64,000 nt of DNA, taken from the NCBI RefSeq assembly GCF_010389155.1, contig NC_057768.1, forward strand, positions 49,784,101 through 49,848,100, given 5' to 3'. The notes under the pieces were generated by a model. It ran no database searches, was not told the origin of the DNA, and was given only the letters and a program-made list of their open reading frames with translations. Below, in pieces: positions 36,431 to 49,773 of this stretch (within the stretch, counting starts at the first letter, position 1; every line of letters begins with the position of its first letter). A program made the translations under genes and the position numbers. The stretch comes from Erigeron canadensis (lineage: Eukaryota; Streptophyta; Magnoliopsida; Asterales; Asteraceae).

Positions 36431-37039
36431 CAAAGGATAAGGGTCGGTTGGTGTCATAGAATTCTATGAATAATGCTGTATAATTTTGCGAGATACGAGT
36501 ATTATTTTAGCAATATTTTTTTAAGGTGAATTTAACTTCGTGTCGCGAAGTTTTAGCAATATTTGAGTTTTACTTTTCCGCTATGTTTTTGTAAAGTTTA
36601 AATAATCTTTTAAAATATCTAACTTTACTTCAATATTCTGTCAAAACTTCGAAGTTCTCATATATCTAAATCAAAATTTTTATGAGTTTTATCTCTAAAT
36701 CTCTTATGCAAACATTATTACAAGTTATGTGTCTTTTTATATCCTTCTTTGAAAATAAATTATATATGCTAATCTTAGTTTTGTATGTGATATTGTGCTA
36801 CACGGTTTATATTAATATATTATTATTATTATTATTATTATTATTAGAATAACATAACATTATTGTTTGGTAAACATATATATTATATGTTATATAACAT
36901 AATTGTGATTTATTAAAATGGAATTCCAATTCTTAAATAATTAATTTATTATTAATCCATATACAGTTATATGATTATATTTTACTTTTCAATGGATTAA
37001 ATTTATATATTGAAATATGTTAATTACATATTGCAATTT

Positions 37040-37251
37040 TACTTGTGGGTGTCGAGTAGGTGTCGAAATTTTCATGTGACCCAGGATGATTGGTTTCTTA
37101 ACCCTTTTAGTGTTTTATAATTTTGTTGTGTTCGGAGGGTTGCTCTTTTGGTTCGTTATGTAATTGTACTTGTACTCTGGTTGGTGTCTAGTGCTTTGCT
37201 AGATACCGACTCCTTTTTATTAATATATATACTACCGTTCTAAAAAAAAAA
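37040..37251 (+). mobile_element. LINE 3' UTR fragment
   Basis: The block ending tttttattaatatatatact, then accgttct and an A run (to 37,251) has the look of a plant LINE 3' end: G/T-rich, AATAAA-poor, short poly(A). No coding sequence is attached. Confidence 0.4.
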
Positions 37252-37962
37252 GTTAATGAGAATTTTCTAAATACACAAAATAATCATTATCTGAAAGAAT
37301 GGTAATAACACTAATTTGCGAGGAAAAAAAAGGAAAATTATTAATATAAAATGTAGTAAAAATTTGTACTTGTTTGAGATTTATATAAAAAGTAATATAA
37401 TATATCATAAACGCATATAATCTTTAAAATTATATCTTACTTAATATATGTAAAAAGTTATATAAGGTAAATTGTATAAAATAAAAATTTACGTATAATA
37501 TTAATATATATATATATATATATAATTTATAGATTATAGCACCAATATTCAAATTACGTATTTTTTCTTTCTCTGTTTTAGAATGGCATTCTATCTTTCA
37601 TGAAATAGTATGAATTTAAATTCAACTAAATTGCTTGTTCATATGCGATTGTAAGGACAATTGTAAGGGACAACCCTTTGACAGAACACTAATATACAAA
37701 TGGGAATTATGCGTTTTCACCCCTTTTTTTTTTCTTTTCAAGATTGCCTTAATCTTAAACTTTAAATTAAATAAAGTTCATGAATTTTTGAAAAATTACA
37801 ATTATTTCATTCCATAAATATGAAAAGTAAGACTTGCATTTAGGTAAATTATTTTAAAATCAAAAAGTTTACCAATTAGTCATCAATCGCATTGGCTAGA
37901 ATTATGTTAAATAAAGGAATTTGTTACAAGGAAATATGATCAAAGTATTCATTTGGTAAATA
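37252..37962. other. Intergenic
   Basis: AT-rich; a (TA)n run lies at 37,504-37,522. No gene recognised. Confidence 0.5.
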
Positions 37963-39757
37963 CTAGATTTTAGATCCATATCATATATACGGATTTATAA
38001 CATTATTAATATAAGAATTAGTGTATGAAACAAAGAAAATAATTATACGTTAAATGCAAAAATACACTTATAAAGGAATAGAGATATTTAAATATAAATA
38101 CTAAATGATAAATCATATCAAGGTTGGATGGTGTAACAGAGTTTCTTTTATACAAACTCTTCCAGATAAGCAATATTTTAGCTTTGATTACAAAATTAGT
38201 CGAGTTCTCATTGATGTCTTGCAAAAAAAAATAATTTTATTTTCATTAGCCAAGATTGTTAAGAACAATACAAGTAGTAGCTAGTTCGTGGGATTTTCAA
38301 TAATTGTGTCGGTTGTGATTTTATTTGTAGGTTGATTTTAATTACTAATAACAACAATGATTATCCCAGTTATAGTCAAATTATAATCACTAATAACAAT
38401 AATAATACAATTAATTTGATACTTTTATTAATAAAATAAAATATTGGAGTTAATTACAGAAATCGTCCCTGTCGTGGTACCCAGCTTGCAGGTTTCATCC
38501 CTAACTTTCAAAAATTACAGTTTTAGTCCAAAAAACTTTGCTCCATCAACAGTTTTAGTCCTGACCATAAACGTCCGTTAAAAAACAGGTCACGTGATTC
38601 GCACGTGATGGGTAATCTCGTAAATTGACTTAATAATACCCAAAGTTAATTATAAAAATCGTCCCTGTTGTGGGCAGTCACTTGCAACTTTCATCCCTAA
38701 TTTTCAAAAAATTACAGTTTTGGTCCAAAATCCAAAATAAAATTAAACACAAAATCATTTGGATTTCTAATGCATAACATATATCACAGATACAATCCCA
38801 GATCCAAAATCAAACACAAATTTAATCCAAAATATAATGAAACTCAAAATCTCATTACTTTCATATCAATACATGATCTGTATACAAACATAATATATAA
38901 TTATATATATTAGATCTATTTTTTTATATACAATTAACTTACAAACAAAAAATCTTAGAAAAATCTCACTATCTTTATTATTCTTAGCTTTTCCTCTGTT
39001 TTTATAAGTTCTCAAAACAAAAATAAAACTAAGTAAAAAAAATATATCAATTACTTAAGACCCATAAACACTTAAATCCAAGAGAGTCTGAATCTCTAGT
39101 TTTTCAAAAAAAGAGTAGGGTGTGAGTTAAGATTGTTTGTGAATTTATATCTGATAGAAATAGAAGAAGTTGGATAATTAGGATTTTTTTTTAGTGTGTA
39201 AATGTTTCTTTTCATATAGATTGATGATAAAAATTTTGGACCAAAATTGTAATTTTTTGAAAGTTAGGGATGAAAGTTGCAAGTGACCGTCTACAACAGG
39301 GACGATTTCTGTAATTAACTCTGTGTATTATTAAGTCAATTTACGAGATTACCCATCATGTGTGAATCACGTGACTTGGTTTTAAACTGACATTTATGGC
39401 CAGGACTAAAACTGTTGACATAGCAAAGTTTTTTTGACTAAAAATGTAATTTTTTGAAAGTTATGGATGAAACCTGCAAGTTGGGTACCACGACATGAAC
39501 GATTTCTGTAATTAACTCAAAATATTGATATAAATATGTAACCTCCCTAACTTTTAGCTATATTTTGTTATTAGATAGACATTATGTAATAAAGTGTTAA
39601 TAATTTTTAAATTGAGTTAAAAAGTGTAAATTGGTGATGGAAAATAAAAAAGTGTAAATTAATTTAGCCGTGTGTTGATTTAATTAATTTTGAGAAATTA
39701 AGAGTTGTGATTGGTTAATTGAGCTTATGTCAGTTGCCGTTTAGTATATATTAAAGG
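37963..39757 (-). mobile_element. Helitron (0.72-kb family), copy interrupted by a MULE
   Basis: CTAG at 37,963-37,966 with T beyond it marks the minus-strand 3' end. The 5' end lies near 39,757. The two parts, 37,963-38,446 and 39,528-39,757, join to about 0.71 kb collinear with the Helitron in the ACR intron. Confidence 0.75.
38447..39518. mobile_element. MULE-type element with long, two-unit TIRs
   Basis: Nearly 300-bp inverted repeats (38,447-38,750 and 39,230-39,518) begin GAGTTAATTACAG. Each arm is itself two diverged copies of one module (attacag, aatcgtccctg, gcaacttt/gcaggttt, catccctaa), outer and inner. Flanking 9-bp duplications AAAATATTG (38,438-38,446 and 39,519-39,527) are exact. 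The interior is AT-rich and non-coding. Confidence 0.85.
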
Positions 39758-40999
39758 GGAAGTGATTCTTGTACCACATATATTGATTAATCTACTACAT
39801 GTATGCTTTAATTGTTTGTACGATATGTTTTAACAGTTGTACTGTGTGATAGATTTTTCAATATTTGTGGTACGAAAATCATTTCCCATATTAAAATGAA
39901 AGATCTAAACTTTTAAAGTTTATTAAAATAATTTTAAGTTTCAATGATACAACATAAATTTTACAAAGATAAAATGGAAATTATCCTTATTAATAATCAT
40001 TTAATTTTTTTTATCCTAAAGCATTTAGTAGATCAAATTGTTTATGAATACAGAATTGTCAACAACAACAGTGTCCAATCCCCGCATAAGTGGTTTATGG
40101 GGGATGTGAGATGTCGACAGTCTTGCTTTCCTTAAGTGAAAAGAAACAGTGTAAGATTTAAACAACTATGCCCGTCGGCCGAGTATCACATGGTTACAAC
40201 AACGTAAAAGTATAATAATAACATAACATAGAAGAACCCATTTGGACATATTAGATAAAAACATGAAAGCATAATAAACATAACCATCTATATACCCTAT
40301 AAAACAAATCCACTATTTTATCTCCTTAAACTTTCAGTCTTTAAAAAGACAAAAATATCCTTTTTTTTATAGCTAACCTTTATAACTCACATCACCGAAA
40401 TACCTATATTACCATTTCCTAACACCTACCTTTTTTTCCTAAAATCGAAATATCTATATTACCCTTTCCTCCCTTCTTCCTTCCTCAATCAAAACAAAAT
40501 CCAAACAATGTGAAAAAGGTCTTGTCTCTTAAATCCATATCTATATCCATACCGTTTTACATACGTTAACGCCACCATCACTCGCGGTCGCATTACTCGG
40601 GTACCCCTCTCGTATCCATAAAAGTGGATATCTAAGTAAATAAGAATGATATCATGCAAGGTATACATACAATATAAGTAAGATATTAACGTAGAAGATG
40701 TACGCTCTAAAGGGCCTACATATGGTAACAGCTTCTAATCAACTTATGTTTCAAAGTATGCATTGGTCGTCTAACTTGTCAAAAATCTACCTCTAAACCT
40801 GTTAAAAAGGGTAAATATCTACCATATTCCCCAACTTCTTCTCTGGACTAAACCATCTCTAGCGTCATTTGGTGAACCTAAAAAAGAAAAAAGTTCAAAC
40901 AAAACAAAGAAAAAATATGAAAAAATTTTGGTAAGCTTCTACCATATACCTTCCTCTCCTAAGACCTAAGCCATGTCTTCTGACATGCAAAATGTTTTT
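39758..40999. other. Intergenic
   Basis: No gene recognised. The stretch 40,830-40,890 resembles one arm of the foldback element just downstream. Confidence 0.5.
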
Positions 41000-41151
41000 A
41001 GGGCATTCGATATTTTATTCTCTTATTTTAATATATCTACCTCTTTTCTGGTCTAAAACCTTCTCTAGCATCGAATCACCTTAGTGGAGAGAGTTTTGGA
41101 CAAGAGAAGAGGTAGGCGTCATGAGGTAAGGATAGAATATTGAATGTCCTA
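41000..41151. repeat. 150-bp foldback (MITE-like hairpin)
   Basis: The left end agggcattcgatatt pairs with the right end aatattgaatgtcct, and the middle is also complementary (ctacctcttttctgg against gagaagaggtag). The whole unit could form one long hairpin. No clear target duplication. Confidence 0.65.
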
Positions 41152-41850
41152 ACAAATTATTGCCTAGCGCATGGCTTAAAAGAGGAAGATGAAAAAAAGT
41201 TATTAACATTTTCTTAGATTTTATCTTTGTTTTGTTTAAACATAAGAAAAGAATACTCTTAAATGGATTTATTAAATATCAGTGATAAAATGTTACGTTA
41301 ATCTTGTGCATAAGTAATCGCAAAAAAAATGTTATTTATATATACATGTTATTGACAAACTATTTTTTAACCCAGAATAATAAAGGACATGCAGGTGTGC
41401 AAATTCCCTAGGCCCGTAAGAACCCAACAGAGTTGGTTTACAAAAATCCATTCTCGGTCTTTTAAGGGTCGGCCCATGCCGGTCTCTTCTCGAACTTTTT
41501 CTTTTTCATTATACGAGTAATTAAAAACGAATACACCCATTGGTTAAGATTAGCTACTTTCTACACGTAACGCAATTATATTAAATATGTTACGAACAAT
41601 TGTGATTTCGTATTCAATGTTACCTCCGAGTCTCCGACCCTAAGAAGTTAATTATAGTTCTTTTGGCCCATTTTTTCTAAATGTATTAGTCGAATCAATC
41701 AATTAAATTATATAAGTAAAGAAAAGAAAATTGAAATGAACGAGAGGAGTGCACCTGTCTCGATACACAAAGCTTTTAGATGGGTGCGCCACATGTTTGA
41801 TAAGTGCTTAGTCGAAAATGATAGCACTCGTCCAATAAGTATGTTTATCG

Positions 41851-41890
41851 GTATACACGTCTCACTCTTGGTATACACGTCTCACTCTTC
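41851..41890. repeat. 20-bp exact tandem duplication
   Basis: The unit gtatacacgtctcactcttg occurs twice in a row, the second differing only at its last base. Confidence 0.85.
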
Positions 41891-42852
41891 TTTTTCTCGC
41901 TACAGCAGAATTTTTATTTTTTTTTCATAGTAACCATCTTTAAATAGTCTAGTACTCGAGTTACAAAACATTTATTTTTATACGAGTAATAGAAAATCTC
42001 AAATTCAAATAATGACAAAACAGCCTTTGGACAAAAAAAAATTGAAACCAAATTAGGTTCGGCCAAGTAAGTTCCAAGTATATACTTTATCAAAACGAAA
42101 GAATGTGAATGATAAGCCTCTACGTAGTCAGTTATTATTTGCTCACGTTATAACCATATCACTAATTAAATTTTGTAATATTATAATTCTAACACGGTTT
42201 AAATTTTGGTTTCTTTGTTTGTTTTTTTTTTTCTTTTGTTTCATCCAATCTTTTTATACTACTATTCGCATTTTGTTATATCGCATCCAGCTTAAATTCT
42301 CAATTAATATATTAAGGATTTTGTCAGATCGCAACCAGTTCAGGTAATCTACTACGGATTACTTGGTTTCTTGCACACTCTAAAAAACTTGGATGAGTTA
42401 AGATTCCTCCACGTCAAACCTCATACCACCATTCAGGTTTTGTCACATTGCATTACGTTTGAGTTTTCTACCATATGTTAATTTTTGGTTTTTTTTCATA
42501 CTTTTTTTTTTATTCTTAATAACTCAAGAAAAAAAAACTATTCTTCAATGACTATTCCTTTTAGAATATTATTATTAATATTATCAACATAACAAATTGT
42601 CTTACTCTCACTCCAAAAGTACACGAAAAAAATCCACACAAACCCATATTTACAAACGTGAAGAGTGATACTCGAATACTCTTAATAATCTACATAACTA
42701 AATCATGATTGGAACATTTTTCTTCTTTACAATATGGAACACATTCATCATACAAAAAAAATAATTTATTGAACTGTTTCCATTTTTTTTAAATGACAAA
42801 CTATCATAAAGTTAAAATGATTTAACTTTATGGTATGTATACGCCAAATGCC
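41891..42852. other. Intergenic
   Basis: T-rich sequence. Frames such as 42,105-42,347 have no motif. Confidence 0.5.
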
Positions 42853-43210
42853 TTAGTCATACGGGCTCGTCCTCGGATTTAAAAATTCGTCGAAAATATA
42901 TCGAGTGAAATCTTTAATGAAAGAGCATGAAATTTTAAGAACACTCATACAGTTTTTATTATTTACCGATATACGGTTTTTGAGATAAAAGATTTTGAAT
43001 AAATTAAAGGAATAAAATGATTTATAGATGAAAGAGAAAAAAATGAATGATTGAGATTTGAGAAGAGAGAAAAAAATAAATGGTTAAGATTTAAGGTTAT
43101 TATATGTATATTAGGTAGAGATGTTTAAATTAGTTAATAAAAAATAGGGATATTTTGGGTAGTTCAAATTATTTTTTCTAAAAAAAAAGCCAAAATGCTT
43201 AGTATACAAA
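42853..43210 (-). mobile_element. Small Helitron-like repeat, copy 2
   Basis: Aligns over about 250 bases with 33,770-34,020, including cctcggatttaaaaattcgt near its 3' end. The 5' end is diverged (near 43,210), so the limits are approximate. Confidence 0.45.
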
Positions 43211-43259
43211 TATTGCAAATTTAATTTGGATACAAATATTGCAAATTTAATGTGGATAC
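43203..43259. repeat. 28-bp tandem duplication
   Basis: Two adjacent units of atacaaatattgcaaattt differing at one or two bases. Confidence 0.7.
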
Positions 43260-43639
43260 AACAATTTCAAAGTTCGGTTTTATACGTTACATTTTGAATT
43301 TTTATAGGATGTATATGCTTGTTTAGCCTATCACTACGCCTAAATTTTTTTTTCCCTTTTAACTACTATAATCATCTCGCTGAAGAAATTTATCTGAAGG
43401 TAGATTAAGTAAATAAAACTTTTAATAATTGAATTGGTATAGTTAATGGTTAGCAATAGGAATTCTCTTAAAGATTATGCTCAAAATATGCTCATGTATA
43501 TTTTTATTGTATATTTGTATTTGAAAATAAAAGTAACGGTGTGGTTAGAAATCATTTTTTTCTTGACAAGTGAAGTTTACCTCAAACGTGTATGATATGT
43601 GTTAATTGCACAATAAAAGGGTCCCGTACTAATCGGATC

Positions 43640-43830
43640 TTAAATAGCCTTTCTCACCATACAACCTCCTTAATTGGAAAATAACGTCGAGAAGAACCTA
43701 CCAAGGCTCGAACTTGAGACCTTAAAGTAAACTCTCCTGGAGCCCCGCATAACAGATTTAGTGAAACATCCTTAGCTACTGGGATTTAACCAAGTGGTTG
43801 TTAGAAATCATTTAACACTTTTTTGTTATG
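43640..43830 (-). repeat. tRNA-like SINE candidate
   Basis: ggctcgaacttgagacc at 43,707-43,724 resembles the tRNA-derived B box as commonly seen in retroposed tRNA relatives. Ends are not defined. Confidence 0.3.
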
Positions 43831-44274
43831 GATGTGATATAAATACCATAACAATTAATTAATGAATTTATCACAATTGCGTATCATAAATTTGTGCAAT
43901 ATGCTGCGAAGTTTGTACATTATGATAGATTTATCGTTTATCTTTTGTCATAGGTTTTTGAATAAAATAATTATATACTCGTATAATATAAAATATAATA
44001 CAACATGTTTCTGTTTTTAGGTGATACTGGTACCTAATATGTATAACTAAGTAACTAATCGTGATATTATAAATTTGTAGTAACATATTATAAAAGTATA
44101 TAATGCATAACTTTGATTAGTTAATTAAAATTTATGAGATTAATCACTTCTTTTTTCTTTTAATTTAAATTAAAATATTTTATTATTAAGAAGTCATTGG
44201 TCAATACTTAAGTTAACAATTAATATAATATATTTATCTGACAATTTTTATAACCAGAACGCCACTTCCCCTTT

Positions 44275-44405
44275 GAAAGTAGCCCAGAGTTATCGATGAT
44301 GAATCTATGTGGCTACAAGGGTATGTTACGTTGTCTCTCGCCTTGGATTCGAACTTGGGAAGCTTTATATAACTACCTTCATCTTTAGAGACCAAACTTT
44401 ACCAC
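44275..44405 (-). repeat. tRNA-like SINE candidate
   Basis: ggattcgaacttggga (44,346-44,361) again looks like a B box read on the minus strand, within a GC-richer island. Ends are not defined. Confidence 0.3.
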
Positions 44406-44967
44406 CACTAATTGAATACCCTTGTAATTAGCTAGCTAGGAATTAGTATATTCATTTACAAATATTCAGGTTACTATATAAATTATACTGTATATTACTC
44501 TATTATTAATATATATAAATACAAATTTTTAGAATATATATTTTTAAGTTTTAACTTATAAATTTGAACATGTGATATATTCATTTCTTATTTCAATCAC
44601 ACATATATGGATGAAATGTCACGGTGATTTATTTGGTCTTTAGGGGACATGCAAGTGAAACAGAAGTTCTGTATAGACTTTTGAAAGACATGCAACGTAC
44701 GTAACTCCGAGGCCAGTTTTTTTTTTTTTTTTAACCGGGCCTCATAATTTTTGTTACGTGATATATGTTTTCTGATAGCTGAGAGTCAGGTCTGTACGTG
44801 GTAAAACCGTCAGAGAATCAGTTACCATTTGTACTACTCCATTCCCCCAATAAATACATGTGTGTGTATTGATGACCAAATTAAACGAAGTGAACTCACA
44901 AAATTAAGTCCCTCACACTAGCTCAGCATTAGTTGCTGTGGATCTTCAGCATCTCAAATAATTAATA

Positions 44968-46921
44968 ATGTTGCCTTACTCCTCCTTGCAAGAGGCTGAA
45001 ACTGCGATTGGTCGATCTCTCACCACTGCGGAAACCTTATGGTTCAAGTACTCTGCCAACAAGTCCGACTACGTCCTCTACTGCCACAACATTCCCTTAA
45101 TTTTCTTCCTAACAACTTTCTTACCTCTCGTCTATGTGGTTATCGAATATCTCTTTCCTGATTATGCTGCCTCTTACAAGATCCAACCCAAGATTAAAGT
45201 TTCTTTATATGACAACTTCAAAGTTTACTTGGGTGTAATGCGAACATTTATCCTCTTGGTCGTACCCATACTACTCGCCTCTCATCCTTCTATCCAAGTA
45301 AGATTATCTAATTTAGCTTCTAATTAATTGATCATGATAAAACCTTTGGATATATCTAACTAGCTAGCTTCTAACTTGTAATTAATTGGAAATGTTAATA
45401 TACTCGTAGATGATTGGTATTCGAACAAGCTTGCCCTTACCGTCGCTAATGGAGATTGCGTCTCAATTGCTCGTCTACTTTCTTATTGAGGACTACACCA
45501 ATTATTGGATCCATAGATTTTTTCACTGCAAGTGGATGTATGAGAATATTCATGTTGTTCATCACGAATTCACGGCACCTACGGGGTTTGCTACCCAGCA
45601 TGCACACTGGATTGAGATTTTGGTGTTTGGGATTCCATCTTTTTTGGGTCCTTCCATTGCTCCGGGACACATGGTTACATTCTTGTTGTGGCTTGCCTTG
45701 AGGCAGTTTGAGGCTGTCGAGAATCACAGTGGGTACGTACGTATAACAACATATAGTTAATTACCTTATTATAATTAGTTTGATTAAGCAACAATTACGT
45801 ACATGCTGTTCCCCAATTAACCTATATATATGAACCATGCATGTATGCATCGTATATTTTTCATCGTGTACATATATATACTATTCGTTCGTTGTAAAAT
45901 ATGAATAACTTGTTATAAACTGATCATCGAAACATGAAAGGCAGTACTACTAACTAGCTAGTACGTATAAAATTAAGGTAGATCGAGTCATTCACTATAA
46001 TGTTCGATCTGTTTTGGTCATATATATATGTACCTTAATACAGTAGTAATTAAATTATTATATATGTCGAATTTAATTAGTTGGTTTCTTTCTTACCATT
46101 ATACCAGTACTTTCTAATTAAGAATGAATCTGATTAATTAATTTGAATTAAGAATACTGTACTAGCTAGTGTACGTATATGTATGTATGCAGATACGACT
46201 TTCCGTGGACATATAAGAAATTGATCCCATTCTCTGCTGGTGCGGAATATCATGACTATCACCATTACGTTGGAGAGAAGAGCCAAAGCAACTTTGCACC
46301 TATCTTTACCTACTGTGACTACCTATATGGAACAGACAAGGTACCTATATACTCAGCTCTTTTAACTTCTTTCTTAATTTTTATACATATATATTCCAAA
46401 CCCGGCCACAAGGTACATATATCACATGCCATGCCGGCCTGCCTCCATATATATATATATATACACGATCGAGTACTGTATTTTTATTTATTTTTAGTCA
46501 TATACAGTATTTCTCCATATTTTTTCGATCGATCAGTAGTAACTAATTATGCTAGCTCATGTGTGTTAATTTGTTTTCTTATATCTGCAGGGCTACAGGT
46601 ACCGTAAGAAACTTCTGCAGGTAAAGCTTAATTGCCCTTCCATCACCATGATTATTTGACATTAATGTATATCTACATCTATCTATCTCTAATTTAATTA
46701 ATATATACATATAGTATAACGTACTTATTGAGATGAAGTTATATGCATGCTTTTGGTATGTACTGCTTATTCATTAATTAATTTATCTTTATATGTACGA
46801 GTATTAATATGTTTCGATATGTATATTATATATACTTCAGTTAAAAGATGGCTCAAAAAGCGACGTTAGGCTGCAAAATGGTGGAACATATGCTTATGAA
46901 ACAGGTGTGAAAAAGGAGTGA
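44968..46921 (+). CDS. SMO1: Sterol 4-alpha-methyl oxidase, SMO1 type
   Basis: Five exons (44,968-45,297; 45,410-45,732; 46,193-46,340; 46,591-46,620; 46,841-46,921) with GT..AG borders join in frame to 303 residues, close to the usual length. The enzyme removes C-4 methyl groups from sterol intermediates such as 24-methylenecycloartanol, with a di-iron centre, in the ER membrane. The histidine boxes are visible: HRFFH (145-149), HVVHH (158-162) and HDYHH (238-242). The second box is usually HRIHH, so HVVHH is a mild variation. Membrane segments lie near residues 42-60 and 95-110, and again around 185-207. IQMIGIRTSLPLPS and EYHDYHHYVGEKSQSNFA are SMO1 features. The C-terminus is basic at first, then polar, with no classic KKxx retrieval signal (it ends KKE). 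The gene appears intact and stands alone between repeats. Confidence 0.93.
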
Positions 46922-47902
46922 TATATGATCGATCGATCAAGACTACGACAACAGCTGGATGGAGACCAATTGTGTTGAGTTTCCGCGTTTGCTAGCTATA
47001 TATATACACGTCGTCGTTCATCACCAAATCTTAGCTATATTTCTATTTACGTACTAGCATCCTCGATCATCAGAATTACTTCCTTTGGGTAGTTTCTGAT
47101 CAATAATATAATAATACTCACTATATATGTACTTATGCTATATATATATATACACACTACTCGTAATATTATTATCTACTTAAAGTCCGGTCATCCCTAG
47201 CTAGCTTGTACGTTCCTCTGTTACGTACACGTACACGCATAATATTTGTTATTGTAATTCGATCTCTAGCTAGTGCAATAATAACGAAGATCGAACCAAA
47301 TTAATGGACCAACTCTCCAATAAGCCTTGGTTGATATATAAATCTTATTTAATTGGGTCTTACAATTTAACTCCGGTTAATTTGTAACGGATCTTACTAT
47401 TTAACTCCAGTTAATACGGATCGATAACGGATCATGTTTTATGTTCATATGAGCAATGTTTTATCCAATATAATCCCGAATGATAAGCCGTACCATGCAT
47501 AAGACTGTTGTATTGTACAATACTGTTAAACATGATTAATGGTGTATGGTTAAAACTAAGTGGTGTATAGATCATCACCCCCATAAGTTATATACCATGC
47601 TTTACTTGATTTTTATATATAAGTTGCCCATTAGGTGACCCTTGAAATTTTCCTCGAAGAATAGTATTCATTATAGAAAGCAAATATATGGATAGAAACC
47701 ATTGTAAAACTCCGTTGCCACAATAAAGTAACTCTTTTAGGCTTTTTATTACGATTTTAAAATAATTTATTAGTATTTTAAATTTACAAAATATATATTA
47801 TTTATATTGTATAAAAACATAAAAAATATTTTACATAATTAGCTACAATCGATAGTCTATTTTATTTATCATTATTAAAATCACATTGAATATTTAAAAA
47901 AG

Positions 47903-47938
<36 letters not shown>

Positions 47939-48829
47939 CAGGTACAGCTCCTGATTTAAATTACACTAGTACAGTACATCAAAAATATTAGTTATCCGCC
48001 TTTTTTTCACATTTTACAAAATGTGATAACTTTTTTGTTCACGCGCGTCTAAAATTATAAATATATGAAACAACCGACGACTTTTCTATTTAAAAAAATC
48101 CCATAGTTTTTTGTTGTAGTGATTGAATTAGTAAAACTTTGAAACTCAATCCCGTACCGTGTTTTTACTTTTTGATGGCTAATAAATTTGGGTTGAAGAA
48201 GGCGATAAATTTGTTTAGGACAAACAACAGATGGCAAAACGTTTGAACACGTGGACCTTTTGATATTTGATTTGTTCAAAAATAAAATTGTAAACTTTGG
48301 TCAATTCTATCATATACTATACGAGCATGATACTCGCATAATGCGGCGGCGAACCGACAATGACGGTGGTGGCAACATCTATTGTTGTAGGTAAAGGTAT
48401 TTGATTTAAATGAGTTAGTAAAATTTTTTTTATAATATAATGGACTAATGATGTAATTTAATATTAAGAATTGATGGTGATTTAATTCATTAAGGTTATT
48501 TTGGTCAATCGCATGTCCCATTTTTGTAAACTTTCAACATGGGGGTTATAATTTTTATATAGTAGTAAAGAAGTATATGTTTTGGATAAAAATCACCTAA
48601 GATAATCTACGCCGAAGACTTAGATTAATTAAGTAACCAAACTTTCGTTCGTGAGGTTGTGTGCTTGTAAAATGTGTTGAGTTGCAAAGATGCGTTGTTA
48701 AGAAAGACTTTTGACAATAGATTATGTCGACTAAACAATAAAGAAGGTTAAGATAATCACAAAGTAATATAAATGATGCAAAATATGTTAAGATAAACAA
48801 GATATCAAGCATGAATCAAATAAGTAATG
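46922..48829. other. Intergenic downstream of SMO1
   Basis: No gene recognised. A (TA)n run lies at about 47,911-47,936. Minus-strand frames at 48.0-48.8 kb lack motifs. Confidence 0.5.
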
Positions 48830-49080
48830 CGTAAAATAAAGAGTAAAGGGCAATAACACCAATATTTGTTGATGAGGAAAAGCCCTTAATCCTTAGAGGA
48901 TCGCCGGTATAAAAACCCCGGGAGGAAACAATCGTTCCTGCCTTGTTCTTTATTGATTTGTATTGAAATGATTACAAAGGGTGGAAGTTGGTTGATCGAT
49001 CTTTTCAAGTGTATAAGCAGCGAAGAAAGTAATATGCAGTGTGTGTGAGTACAAGTGAATTATAGCAGATGATAGTAAGT
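48830..49080 (-). mobile_element. Possible LTR remnant (R-U5-like)
   Basis: Read on the minus strand, the stretch has an AATAAAG signal followed by a GC-rich cctcccggggttttt segment and a tail like that of copia LTRs. No paired LTR, primer site or target duplication was found. Confidence 0.3.
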
Positions 49081-49699
49081 GCCTAGGATCGATCAACCTC
49101 CTTCTATTTATAATGCGAGTGCTAAACTAACTATCCGATATTGTAGGGATCTTCCATATCTTCAGTTCTTGAACGTTGGTGGAGATCTTCCCTGGTCAAG
49201 TGACCGTTACTGTATTTCTCCTCATGCAGAATTCTACTTGAAGTCCGATTATGTTGGAGGACTAAATCTTCTTTGCGTGTTGAAGAGATTCTTTGCATGT
49301 ATGCTTAATTTTGTACCGTTAGAGGTATTTCCCATGTGTGATATTGATTATCATTGATCCTGCATGTTTGACTCAAGAGGAAATAGTAATAACATGTGTA
49401 ACAATACGTTAGTATATCTTCCGAATGTTTCGCAGTGTCAAGATCCTGAGATGTCAAGATCTTGGGCTTTCAAGATATTGGTACTTGAAATTTCAGGCAT
49501 AACAATTGTCCCCAAAGTTATTTAATAGAATCATTTTTGTTTGAATAACTTTGAAGCTTTTAGAGAAAGCTTTGACCAAGTCAAATGGTAAAATTTCAGA
49601 AACCGTTCCACGGATAAGACGCGTGTAAAAAGGGTAACAAGAGTCTTGACACGAAAAAAATAACTACTTAACGGTTCAATATTCTGTCTTTTACCCCTC

Positions 49700-49707
49700 T
49701 ATATAAG
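49700..49707 (+). promoter_or_regulatory. TATA box of the coiled-coil gene
   Basis: TATATAAG lies 67 bases before the end of a pyrimidine/A-rich leader leading to the ATG at 49,774. Confidence 0.45.
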
Positions 49708-49773
49708 TCAACACTTCTACTCATATGTAAATCATCAATAACTTATTTTTCTTTAAAAACACAAATCTTCATT

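Noticed and set aside
43640..44405. tRNA genes
   Set aside because: B-box-like strings occur, but no cloverleaf with paired acceptor and anticodon arms could be built; left as SINE candidates.
45446..45727. Frames overlapping SMO1 exon 2
   Set aside because: Shadow frames of a well-supported exon.
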